From NCBI GenBank assembly GCA_050944255.1, contig JBMNQS010000093.1, positions 1 through 6,780 of the forward strand: a stretch of 6,780 bases of DNA. The letters are read 5' to 3'. Shown piece by piece: positions 1 to 5,920 of the stretch (position 1 is its first letter; each line of letters opens with the position of its first letter). The stretch comes from JBMNQS01 sp050944255. Its GTDB lineage: Bacteria > Bacillota > Clostridia > Christensenellales > Maliibacteriaceae. The notes under the pieces were generated by a model that worked only from the letters and a program-made list of their open reading frames with translations, searched no databases and was not told where the DNA came from. The position numbers and the translations under genes are program-made.

Positions 1-83
1 CGATACCATGATGATTTTTATTATAGGATGAATTCTCCGAAATATCAATGCGTACGGCCCGAAAACGGGCGCGAAAGGAAGTT

Positions 84-680
84 ATGAGAAAAAATAAAAT
101 CCTGGCGGTTTTCCTGTTTCTGGCGCTGCTGCTTACCGCCGGCTGCGATAAAAGCCTTGAAAACGGCAGCCCCGAAGAGGCGGTGACGTCGTTTTTCGAG
201 CTGCTGCAGAAAGGCCGCACGAAAAAGGCGCTGGACTACCTCAGCGAAGAGGAGCGCGATGGCTTTATACTCTACTCCGCCGACACCATGCCCGATGCCG
301 TCACCGGCGTATTGTCCCAAATGCAATGCGACATCGACGCGGACGCAACACTCGTCGACGTGGCCAACCGCACCGCCACGGTATACGTGAATGTAAGATC
401 GGTGGATCTGTACACCATCGGCGCGCAGGTGATCCAGGAAATCCTCCCGGAAATCTATAAGGACGCCGCCATCGGCGTGGTCTGGGACGACGAAAAAGCC
501 ATGGCCGCCATCGAGGGCCGCCTGGATGAGGCCCTTGAATCAGGCGATGTGCCCGTCAGTCAGGTGCAGATCGAAATCCATTGCGTGCACACCCCCGACG
601 GGTGGTTCATTGTGCCCGACAATGCCCTGTCCAACGCCGTAACGGGAGGATTTTTCCATATATTCGCAGACTATGTATAA
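84..680 (+). CDS. Small secreted lipoprotein, NTF2-like (DUF4878/DUF5105-type)
   Basis: 198-residue protein. The N-terminus has a lipoprotein signal: Lys/Arg at residues 2-5, a hydrophobic stretch at about 6-18 and the lipobox LTAGC with the lipidated Cys at 21, so the mature protein should be anchored to the outer face of the membrane. After the Cys, residues 29-54 (SPEEAVTSFFELL, then KKALDYLSEEE) follow the pattern of DUF4878/DUF5105-type NTF2-like lipoproteins, which begin with a helix pair of this kind. The C-terminal part ends in strand-like sequence with HTPDGWFIVPDN, the usual 'dGkWkI' ending of that fold. I chose ATG 84 because an AAAGGAAG ribosome site (74-81) sits just upstream and the signal peptide starts there; ATG 48 in the same frame would add 12 Arg-rich residues and has no ribosome site. 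Molecular function is unknown. It may be co-functional with the ABC unit 150 bases downstream, but nothing proves that. Confidence 0.8.
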   Translation: MRKNKILAVFLFLALLLTAGCDKSLENGSPEEAVTSFFELLQKGRTKKALDYLSEEERDGFILYSADTMPDAVTGVLSQMQCDIDADATLVDVANRTATVYVNVRSVDLYTIGAQVIQEILPEIYKDAAIGVVWDDEKAMAAIEGRLDEALESGDVPVSQVQIEIHCVHTPDGWFIVPDNALSNAVTGGFFHIFADYV

Positions 681-727
681 ATTTATGCAATTATAGAAAA
701 AAAGTACCGTGATTTTGATGATTCCTA

Positions 728-756
728 TCGACAAGAAACCATATTTATGTCAAAAT
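728..756 (+). promoter_or_regulatory. Possible weak promoter for the ABC unit
   Basis: TCGACA (728-733) and CAAAAT (751-756) are separated by 17 bases, matching the sigma-A consensus at 5/6 and 4/6 positions. The stretch is AT-rich compared with the flanking genes and lies about 75 bases before the ATPase start. This is a visual match only; read-through from the lipoprotein gene is equally possible, since no terminator is visible after 680. Confidence 0.25.
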
Positions 757-772
757 ATAAAGAAATCATTGG

Positions 773-785
773 GAAATTGAATTTC
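773..785. promoter_or_regulatory. Perfect 13-base dyad, possible operator
   Basis: GAAATT-G-AATTTC is a perfect inverted repeat with 6-base arms around a single central base. It lies between the possible promoter and the start of the ABC ATPase, where a repressor site would be expected. AT-rich dyads of this length arise by chance fairly often, so the regulatory reading is inference. Confidence 0.25.
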
Positions 786-832
786 TTACCATAAAAGACC
801 AGCGCGCTAAAGCGAAGGAGTTGAGGGATAAA

Positions 833-2233
833 GTGAATGTCGTGCAAGTTGGCCGGCTGTCCAAGTTCTATGGCCGCTATATGGGTATTGAAGACATTGA
901 TTTTGAGGTGCCCCGCGGAGAAATTGCCGCCATCGTCGGCGAAAGCGGCGCAGGGAAAACCACCATCGTCAATGTGCTGATGAACTTTATCCGCCCCTCC
1001 AGCGGGGAGGCGCTCATAAGCGGCATGGACTGCGTGACGGAAACCGCCAAAATCAAGCGGTTTGTCGGCTTTGTGCCCGCGCAGATTGAGTACTATAACT
1101 GGATGAAAGTCAAACATGTGCTCAAGTACGCCGCCAAAATGGGCGCGGACAACCAATGGGGAAAAATCGGCAATTGGCTCGACGCCTTCCGCATCAATGA
1201 AAATCAGAAAGTCAAACAGCTCTCGGATAACGACCGCAAGGTCGTCTCGCTGATACAGGCACTGTCCATCAGGCCGCAGCTTTTGATCTGTGACGAACTG
1301 TTTACCGATATGGACAAGCATTTGCGCCATCAGGTGTTTGATCTTTTGCGGGCGGAAAATGCCGGCGGCACCACGATGCTGATCACCGCGGAGGATTCCG
1401 ACCAGGTGCGCGAGATCGCCAGCCGGATGATCATCCTGCGCGAAGGGCGCCTGGTGGATACCCAGGTGCGCCAGAGCGCGGCGCCGCAGCAGCAGGCGCC
1501 CGCGGACGTGGAATACGGCAGTCTCTCCGGCGCGGCGGCAGGCGCCGGCGTGGCCGGAGCCGAAACGCTTGCAGGCGCAACGGGCAGACCCTACGCCCCG
1601 CCGCAGCAGCCCGAAGCCGAGAGCGCGCAGAAGGACAGCTCCATCGCGCCCAGGCAGGTGCACCGCGTCGTGGTCAAATCCGCCAACGTGCCGCTGTCGC
1701 TGTTTAAACGGCTGGGCACGTATAACTTGCAGCAAAAGGGCGACCTGACGGCCTTTTTGTACGACGGCAAACTGGACGACCTGCTGGTGGTTCTGACACA
1801 GATACGCGTGGAGGATCTGTCCATCACGCTCGATAAGGTGTCCAACCAGAGGCGCGCAGCCGCACAGCCGCAGCCGCAGCCGGGTTATCAGGCGGAGCCG
1901 CAGAGGCCGCCGCAGCCCCAGGCGCCGCCCAGACAGACGTTCCGCGACTACAACGAAGCCACGGCGTCCATGCGCTCCAGAAATTATTCGCCCGCGCAGA
2001 AACCGCCGTATGCCCCGGAGGCCTACGCCGCCCCGGGATACCAGGCGCCGCCGCCGGGCCCGCAAGGCTATCCGCCCACTTATCCGCCGCCGGCTTACAG
2101 CGCCTACCGCGCCCCGCAGGCGCAGCCCGTCTACAGACAGGCGCCGCCGCAGTATGCGCCGCCCGGCTACGCGCCGCAGCCAGGGGTGAGCTATAACGCC
2201 CAGTACAATTATCCGGCAGGGGGTGCAAGATAA
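833..2233 (+). CDS. ABC-2 type transporter ATPase, degenerate motifs and Pro/Gln/Tyr-rich tail
   Basis: 466 residues from GTG 833, chosen because GAGGG (823-827) lies 5 bases upstream; the in-frame TTG 821 directly abuts GAAGGAG (814-820), too close to use. Residues 5-213 are an ABC nucleotide-binding domain: Walker A GESGAGKTT (36-44), Q-loop Gln84, Walker B LLICDE (150-155). The signature is LSDND (130-134) instead of LSGGQ or the LSKGN common in this class, the D-loop is TDMD (158-161), and the switch His is replaced (TAE, Glu187). Residues about 214-273 are a Gln/Ala/Gly/Pro-rich linker. Residues about 276-338 resemble the DUF4162 domain found at the C-terminus of ABC-2 ATPases, ending in EDLSITLDKVS. 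Residues about 341-466 are a low-complexity tail of Pro, Gln, Ala and Tyr. The stop overlaps the next start (TAATG), so the downstream membrane protein is its likely partner. The ABC assignment is firm; the substrate is unknown and ATP hydrolysis may be weak. Confidence 0.88.
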   Translation: MNVVQVGRLSKFYGRYMGIEDIDFEVPRGEIAAIVGESGAGKTTIVNVLMNFIRPSSGEALISGMDCVTETAKIKRFVGFVPAQIEYYNWMKVKHVLKYAAKMGADNQWGKIGNWLDAFRINENQKVKQLSDNDRKVVSLIQALSIRPQLLICDELFTDMDKHLRHQVFDLLRAENAGGTTMLITAEDSDQVREIASRMIILREGRLVDTQVRQSAAPQQQAPADVEYGSLSGAAAGAGVAGAETLAGATGRPYAPPQQPEAESAQKDSSIAPRQVHRVVVKSANVPLSLFKRLGTYNLQQKGDLTAFLYDGKLDDLLVVLTQIRVEDLSITLDKVSNQRRAAAQPQPQPGYQAEPQRPPQPQAPPRQTFRDYNEATASMRSRNYSPAQKPPYAPEAYAAPGYQAPPPGPQGYPPTYPPPAYSAYRAPQAQPVYRQAPPQYAPPGYAPQPGVSYNAQYNYPAGGAR

Positions 2234-3030
2234 TGGGCCTTGAAATCAAACGCCTTCGCGCCAAGTGGTGGGTCTTTACCATTTTATCGCTGATACTTAT
2301 TGCGCCCATATTCTTCTACACGACAGGCACCGAGCTGCTCTCGGACCTGGGACAGTCCCTGGCGGCGCTGCCCGATGCGGCGCATGCGGCGCTGGGGGTG
2401 TCAAGCACCACCGACCTGACCGACTTTGTCCAGTATCAATGCTTTGTATTGAGTTTCTACTACGCCTTCGTGGCGCTGTTTGCATGTGTGCTCGGCGGCG
2501 GGGCGCTGTCCTCGGAAATCGGAAAGGGCACCATCGGATTCCTGTACGCGAGGCCCGTCTCCAGAGGCGGCGTGGTGACGCGTAAACTGCTTGCCAACCT
2601 TTTTATGCTGATACTGCACGTGCTGGTGGTCATGGGCGCCGCCTTCGCGCTCTCCTATCTCGTGATGCCCGAGGTGCTCGGTATCCAGCAGGTGGCCATC
2701 GCCATCGTGACGCTGGCGATGGGTATACTGCTTCAGGCAATCATGACCTTCGCGCTGGGATTCTGGCTGTCCTCCATGATGCAGCACGCAGGCGAAACCG
2801 TGGTGCTGGCCGTGGTGATGACGCTGGTGTTCGCCGTGCTGGGCGTGCTGGCAAGATCCATCAGCGTCCTGGAGATGCTGGCTCCGTTCATCGCGGTGAC
2901 GAACCTGTCGCCGGGATTCGTCTACCAGGCGGGCATCGACCCGCTGACCGCCGGCATCGCCGCGGGAACCACGCTGTTTCTGGTGATACTGTCCTACATG
3001 ATCTACAGCCGGAAGAACCTGGCGCTGTAA
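2233..3030 (+). CDS. ABC-2 type transporter permease, six-helix
   Basis: 265-residue integral membrane protein that should form the pore of the transporter powered by the preceding ATPase. I count six hydrophobic segments at about residues 12-30, 69-91, 119-144, 153-179, 188-207 and 239-258, the usual number for the ABC2_membrane_2/NosY-like family. The cytoplasmic loop between helices 2 and 3 carries SSEIGKGTIGFLYARPVSR (93-111), matching the family pattern 'E...GT...L..P.SR' followed by a Lys (K118) before helix 3. ATG 2233 overlaps the stop of the ATPase gene by one base, typical of translational coupling and of a fixed partner ratio. Only one permease gene is present, so a homodimer is likely. 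A strong terminator follows 14 bases after the stop. The substrate cannot be read from the sequence. Confidence 0.87.
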   Translation: MGLEIKRLRAKWWVFTILSLILIAPIFFYTTGTELLSDLGQSLAALPDAAHAALGVSSTTDLTDFVQYQCFVLSFYYAFVALFACVLGGGALSSEIGKGTIGFLYARPVSRGGVVTRKLLANLFMLILHVLVVMGAAFALSYLVMPEVLGIQQVAIAIVTLAMGILLQAIMTFALGFWLSSMMQHAGETVVLAVVMTLVFAVLGVLARSISVLEMLAPFIAVTNLSPGFVYQAGIDPLTAGIAAGTTLFLVILSYMIYSRKNLAL

Positions 3031-3043
3031 TCTTTATGAAATG

Positions 3044-3075
3044 AAACGGCGCAACCTTGCAGGTTGCGCCGTTTT
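3044..3075 (+). terminator. Intrinsic terminator after the ABC-2 unit
   Basis: A perfect 14-bp stem pairs 3044-3057 with 3061-3074 around the 3-base loop TGC; the GC-rich core is CGGCGCAACC. The descending arm runs into TTTT (3072-3075). It begins 14 bases after the permease stop codon. The matching A-run on the ascending arm means it could also act on the opposite strand. It separates the ABC unit from mmtA. Confidence 0.88.
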
Positions 3076-3148
3076 CGCAGTTTTCGGGGCAGACAGGTCC
3101 ATATTCCCCGGTTGCGGTGGAAAATTAAGAGCGTCAGGAGGTAAGTCC

Positions 3149-5047
3149 ATGAAGGCCATAGGGTGGCTGACGGAAAAACTGCAAGCGTGCGGCCCGCAGA
3201 AGATGCGGATTCCCGCGCAGTGGAACCAGTTGGGATTTGACGGCGCCGAGGCGCTTGGCGGCGGCGTTATCGAGGTGGACGCCGCCGGTTTCTACCTGCA
3301 TACGCTTAAAGCGCTTGCCGGCCGCAGGAAAAAGGCGCGGCCGCGGCAGCTTTCAGAGCGGGTGCTGTACAATATGCTGCTGCGCGCCCAGAGCGCGTGG
3401 GATGTGCGCGAAGAGGGCAACGTGCGGCCGGGCACCTTCCTTCGGACGCTGTGCCTGCTGCCGCTTCTGGAAAAGATGGGGGTCAATACGCTGTGCCTGC
3501 TGCCGGTGACGCTCTGCAGCCGCCGGTATCCCAAGGGCAGTCTGCCCAGCCCGTACGCCTGCGCGGACTTTTTTGCGCTGGACACGCTGGGGCATGACGA
3601 GCTTCTGGGGGCGTGCACCCAGGAGGCCCTGAAGATGCAGTGCCGGGCGCTGATCGAGGCCTGCCACCACTTAGGTATGGACGTGATGATGGACTTTGTG
3701 TTCCGCACCTGCGGGCGCGAGCACGTGTGGCTGCGTGAGCACCCGGATTGGTTTTACTGGATCGACAGGGACCGCCTGGATGATTTCGGGCCGCCTGCGG
3801 TGCCCGGCTACAAACCTGTGACGATCCTGGATGAAAGGAACGCTTCGGCGGTCTATTCTGCGCCGGGCACGGAGGCTTATCTGGAGGCCTTCCGGTTTGA
3901 TCCCAGGGGGCAGGACAAAAAGAAGTGGGAGCGCGTCAAGGGCGAGCCGGACCTGCTGGCCGCCATCGAAGAAGCCTACGGCATCACCACGGCGCCCGCA
4001 TTCTCCGACTGCCTCAACGACATACAGCCGCCCTGGACGGACGTGACGTACCTGCGCTACGACCTGGCACGCTCTTCGGCGGCCGAAGGCCTGGTGCCCG
4101 GGGACCTGCCCCCGTTCATACTCTTTGACAGCATCAAGCTGGACGTGGTGCCGCCCACAGAGCCCAATGAGCCGCTGTGGGATTTGGTGCGCCGCGTGAT
4201 TCCCTATTATATGGATGAGTTTGGCATCGACGGGGCGCGGCTGGACATGGCCCACGCGCTGCCCCGGGAGCTGGTGGCGCTGATGATCGGCGATATCAGG
4301 AAAAAGCGCCCGGATTTTTTGCTCTGGTCCGAGGAGCTGGCGCCCGGCGGGGGAGAGAAGGCAAAGGCGCAGGGGTTTGACTTTATCAGCGGCAGCCTGT
4401 GGCACCACATCGTCCGCACCAGAAAGCGGGACTACCTTGAAAACCTGGTGTGGCAGATGGACGAAAGCGTCCTTCCCACGGCGGCGTCCGTGGAGACCCC
4501 GGATACGCCCAGGTTCTTCTCCAAGGTCAGGGACAGGGCTCTGGGGCGCTCGCTGCTGCTGCTGGCCATGCTGCTGCCCGGCGGCATGGCGTACGTCAAC
4601 GGGGGCATGGAGCTGGGGGAGGTGCAGCCCATGAACCTGGGTCTTGGCAAGAGGGCCCGGGGTGACGCGGTACTGCCCGCGGAGGACCCCATGGCCAGTG
4701 TGCTGGCGTTTTTCGATCCCTACAGGATGCACTACGCGGACGACGACGGAAGTTTGCAGCGGTTCATCGCCCGGGCGGTGAAGCTGCGGATGAGGCTGCT
4801 GCCCTACCTGAAGGCGGAGCATGCGGTGCTGCGGGAGGGCGCGGTGCATACGCTGTGCTACAAAAGGGGCGCGCAGATGCTTCAGATCGTGCTGAACCTG
4901 TCCAAGGACGCCGTCCGGCACCGGGTGCGAGAGAGTGCGGCGAAGGAATTGCTGTACCTCAACGGGCAGTTTTCGCCCCAAGAGACAGGAAACGGCTTTG
5001 AGCTGGAACCCGGGGGGCTGGTTGTGCTGCGGGTCCAAATGAAGTAA
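3149..5047 (+). CDS. mmtA: Maltosyltransferase-like GH13 alpha-glucanotransferase
   Basis: 632 residues, close to the roughly 640 of the T. maritima enzyme as I remember it. ATG 3149 is preceded by a perfect AGGAGGT (3136-3142, 6-base spacing); the in-frame ATG 3041 would start inside the terminator hairpin. No signal peptide is visible, so it is cytoplasmic. GH13 barrel landmarks are all present: LPSPYACADFFALD after the second strand; region I GMDVMMDF with Asp182; REHPDWFYWI; region II GIDGARLDMAHALP with Arg364 and nucleophile Asp366; region III LLWSEEL with acid/base Glu395; region IV ASVETPDTPR with Asp452; then YVNGGMELGEVQPMNLGL. HPDWFYW, GIDGARLDM.HALP and ASVETPDTPR match my memory of T. 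maritima maltosyltransferase rather than ordinary alpha-amylases. That enzyme moves maltosyl units between alpha-1,4-glucans and malto-oligosaccharides. The last 55 or so residues look like the usual GH13 C-terminal beta domain. Activity on maltodextrins is inferred from family; donor length preference is not readable. Confidence 0.85.
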   Translation: MKAIGWLTEKLQACGPQKMRIPAQWNQLGFDGAEALGGGVIEVDAAGFYLHTLKALAGRRKKARPRQLSERVLYNMLLRAQSAWDVREEGNVRPGTFLRTLCLLPLLEKMGVNTLCLLPVTLCSRRYPKGSLPSPYACADFFALDTLGHDELLGACTQEALKMQCRALIEACHHLGMDVMMDFVFRTCGREHVWLREHPDWFYWIDRDRLDDFGPPAVPGYKPVTILDERNASAVYSAPGTEAYLEAFRFDPRGQDKKKWERVKGEPDLLAAIEEAYGITTAPAFSDCLNDIQPPWTDVTYLRYDLARSSAAEGLVPGDLPPFILFDSIKLDVVPPTEPNEPLWDLVRRVIPYYMDEFGIDGARLDMAHALPRELVALMIGDIRKKRPDFLLWSEELAPGGGEKAKAQGFDFISGSLWHHIVRTRKRDYLENLVWQMDESVLPTAASVETPDTPRFFSKVRDRALGRSLLLLAMLLPGGMAYVNGGMELGEVQPMNLGLGKRARGDAVLPAEDPMASVLAFFDPYRMHYADDDGSLQRFIARAVKLRMRLLPYLKAEHAVLREGAVHTLCYKRGAQMLQIVLNLSKDAVRHRVRESAAKELLYLNGQFSPQETGNGFELEPGGLVVLRVQMK

Positions 5048-5059
5048 AATAAAAAGCCG

Positions 5060-5085
5060 GACGGCGCGCCGTTATCGGCGCCGTC
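5060..5085. repeat. Intergenic hairpin between mmtA and the DUF3842 gene
   Basis: GACGGCGC (5060-5067) and GCGCCGTC (5078-5085) form a perfect 8-bp inverted repeat with a 10-base loop. No T-run follows on the + strand, so it is not a normal terminator for mmtA. On the - strand it is followed, after CGGC, by TTTTTATTTT, but no convergent gene is present. It may stabilise or cleave the transcript between the two genes. Confidence 0.5.
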
Positions 5086-5105
5086 ATAAGGAACGGAGAG
5101 ACGAT

Positions 5106-5531
5106 ATGCAGATAGTCATTGTGGACGGTCAGGGAGGCGGCATCGGCAGCCGGCTGATCGAGAGGTTGAAAAAAACGTTGCGGGAGGACGTGCGCATCGT
5201 GGCTCTTGGCACCAACGCCACGGCCACGGCGGCCATGATGGCCGCAGGCGCCTCCGCCGGGGCCTGCGGCGAGAACGCCATCGTGGTCAACGCCGCCAAA
5301 GCGGACGTGATCGCCGGGCCTATCGGCATCATACTGGCCGACGCCATGATGGGGGAGCTGACCGAAAGGATGGCCAGCGCCATTTCCAGAAGCGGCGCCC
5401 CGAAAATACTCGTGCCGGTGGGCCGGTGCGGCATCAGCATAGCCGGCGCGCAAAATATGGTGCTGGATAAGGCGCTGGACGAAGCGGTGCAGCTGATCGT
5501 CCGGCATTTTTCGCAGCGCGGCGGCGAGTGA
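5106..5531 (+). CDS. DUF3842 family protein
   Basis: 141-residue protein that I recognise as a DUF3842 member. The whole length fits the family. The start is MQIVIVDGQGGGIGS, with a glycine-rich loop (residues 8-14) after a first beta strand, as in Rossmann-like nucleotide-binding folds. It is followed by ALGTNATAT (about residues 33-41), GENAIVVNAAKADVIAGPIG in the middle, and a VPVGRCGISIAG segment near the C-terminus. ATG 5106 has GGAGAG (5095-5100) 5 bases upstream. It sits 58 bases after mmtA with no clear terminator between them, so co-transcription is likely. No biochemical role is known to me for this family; binding of a dinucleotide or other small ligand is only an inference from the glycine loop. 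Confidence 0.85.
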   Translation: MQIVIVDGQGGGIGSRLIERLKKTLREDVRIVALGTNATATAAMMAAGASAGACGENAIVVNAAKADVIAGPIGIILADAMMGELTERMASAISRSGAPKILVPVGRCGISIAGAQNMVLDKALDEAVQLIVRHFSQRGGE

Positions 5532-5733
5532 TGATGTTTTGCGGGGTTTTGCCGCGCATATACCTAAAAAAGCAAGGTGCGTCCGCATGCCTTCGACAAA
5601 ATCCGCAGTTTGCATATTTGAAGGGCCAATGCACATATTAAGGGAATAACAGAGGTTTAATAAAATCCGCAGGGCAGGCAAAATGGGTATATTTGCCTAG
5701 TATGACAAAAATTTGACAAAGGCAAAAAACTTG
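5532..5733. other. AT-rich intergenic region with short repeats
   Basis: No gene is visible here. The stretch holds two copies of AAAATCCGCAG (5598-5608 and 5662-5672), two similar segments TGCATATTTGAAGGG (5611-5625) and TGCACATATTAAGGG (5630-5644), and an inverted repeat GGCAAA/TTTGCC (5677-5682/5692-5697) just upstream of the promoter. I see no convincing intrinsic terminator for the DUF3842 gene. It is probably the upstream regulatory region of the sugar transporter operon. Confidence 0.5.
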
Positions 5734-5762
5734 TTGACACCCGGTAGCGGATTCGCTAGAAT
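5734..5762 (+). promoter_or_regulatory. Strong sigma-A promoter of the leader/sugar ABC operon
   Basis: TTGACA (5734-5739, perfect -35) and TAGAAT (5757-5762, 5/6 match to -10) are separated by exactly 17 bases. Transcription should start near 5769, giving a leader of about 400 nt before the ABC ATPase start. This is the best promoter in the window. Confidence 0.87.
5745..5758. promoter_or_regulatory. Dyad inside the promoter spacer, probable operator
   Basis: TAGCG-GATT-CGCTA is a perfect inverted repeat with 5-base arms. It fills the second half of the promoter spacer and overlaps the first two bases of the -10 box, so a protein bound here would block RNA polymerase. A sugar-responsive repressor would fit the downstream transporter, but the regulator is not in the window and its family cannot be named. 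Confidence 0.5.
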
Positions 5763-5768
5763 TAGACA

Positions 5769-5899
5769 GTGAAGATGAGAGCATATATCTTGTAGATAGA
5801 TGAACGATGTCGGTTCAAAGCCCAAAATCGTTTGGATTTTAGCCTGAACCAGGTGCAGCATCGCCCTGAAAAAGCAAAAAAGCCGGAATGCTTTTTTGC
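5769..5899 (+). ncRNA. Candidate structured RNA (leader element or small RNA), unknown class
   Basis: About 130 nt run from the predicted transcription start to a terminator-like hairpin. The core is a nested stem: CGATG/CATCG (5805-5809/5859-5863), GGTTCA/TGAACC (5812-5817/5845-5850) and AAAATC/GATTTT (5824-5829/5835-5840) around the loop GTTTG, with asymmetric internal loops between the helices. A small TATCT-TGT-AGATA hairpin (5786-5798) precedes it. An alternative helix CCTG/CAGG (5843-5846/5850-5853) would compete with the middle helix. I could not match it to any riboswitch, T-box, SRP, 6S or tmRNA consensus that I remember. It could be a cis-acting attenuator of the sugar transporter operon or a free small RNA. 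Confidence 0.45.
5874..5899 (+). terminator. Terminator-like hairpin in the leader
   Basis: GCAAAAAAGC (5874-5883) pairs perfectly with GCTTTTTTGC (5890-5899) around the loop CGGAAT. If only the inner AGC/GCT part folds, the TTTTTT (5892-5897) acts as the U-tract. The stem is GC-poor, so termination may be partial. It sits about 270 bases before the transporter start, where an attenuator would lie. Confidence 0.5.
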
Positions 5900-5920
5900 G
5901 TATGCTTATTTTTAGGCTTT

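Noticed and set aside
725..2065. 446-codon open frame on the - strand opposite the ABC ATPase
   Set aside because: Arg/His/Gly-rich translation with no recognisable motif. It is a by-product of the GC-rich, Pro/Gln-rich codons of the + strand gene, whose ABC motifs are unmistakable.
3085..3110. CGGGG/CCCCG inverted repeat upstream of mmtA
   Set aside because: Only 5 bp with a 16-base loop; too weak to claim as a functional structure.
3041..3148. Longer mmtA start at ATG 3041
   Set aside because: The added 36 codons overlap the perfect terminator hairpin (3044-3075), have no ribosome site, and ATG 3149 has an ideal AGGAGGT.
4484..4510. Apparent loss of the conserved region IV His (NHD to TPD) in the GH13 protein
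   Set aside because: ASVETPDTPR is, as I recall, the normal form in T. maritima maltosyltransferase, so this is a subfamily trait and not decay; catalytic Asp452 is kept.
3671..5038. 455-codon open frame on the - strand opposite mmtA
   Set aside because: Composition is His/Gln/Arg/Pro-rich and motif-free; the + strand frame carries all GH13 motifs.
5060..5085. Intrinsic terminator for mmtA
   Set aside because: The hairpin is real but is followed by ATAAGGAACG with no T-run on the + strand, and the next start is only 20 bases on.
5812..5823. tRNA-like T-loop sequence GGTTCAAAGCCC
   Set aside because: No cloverleaf, acceptor stem or anticodon arm surrounds it; GGTTCA pairs with TGAACC downstream instead.
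5840..5866. Resemblance to the SRP RNA tip (ACCAGGT, GCAGC)
   Set aside because: The required GGAAGGAAGCAGCC-type tip and its pairing are absent.
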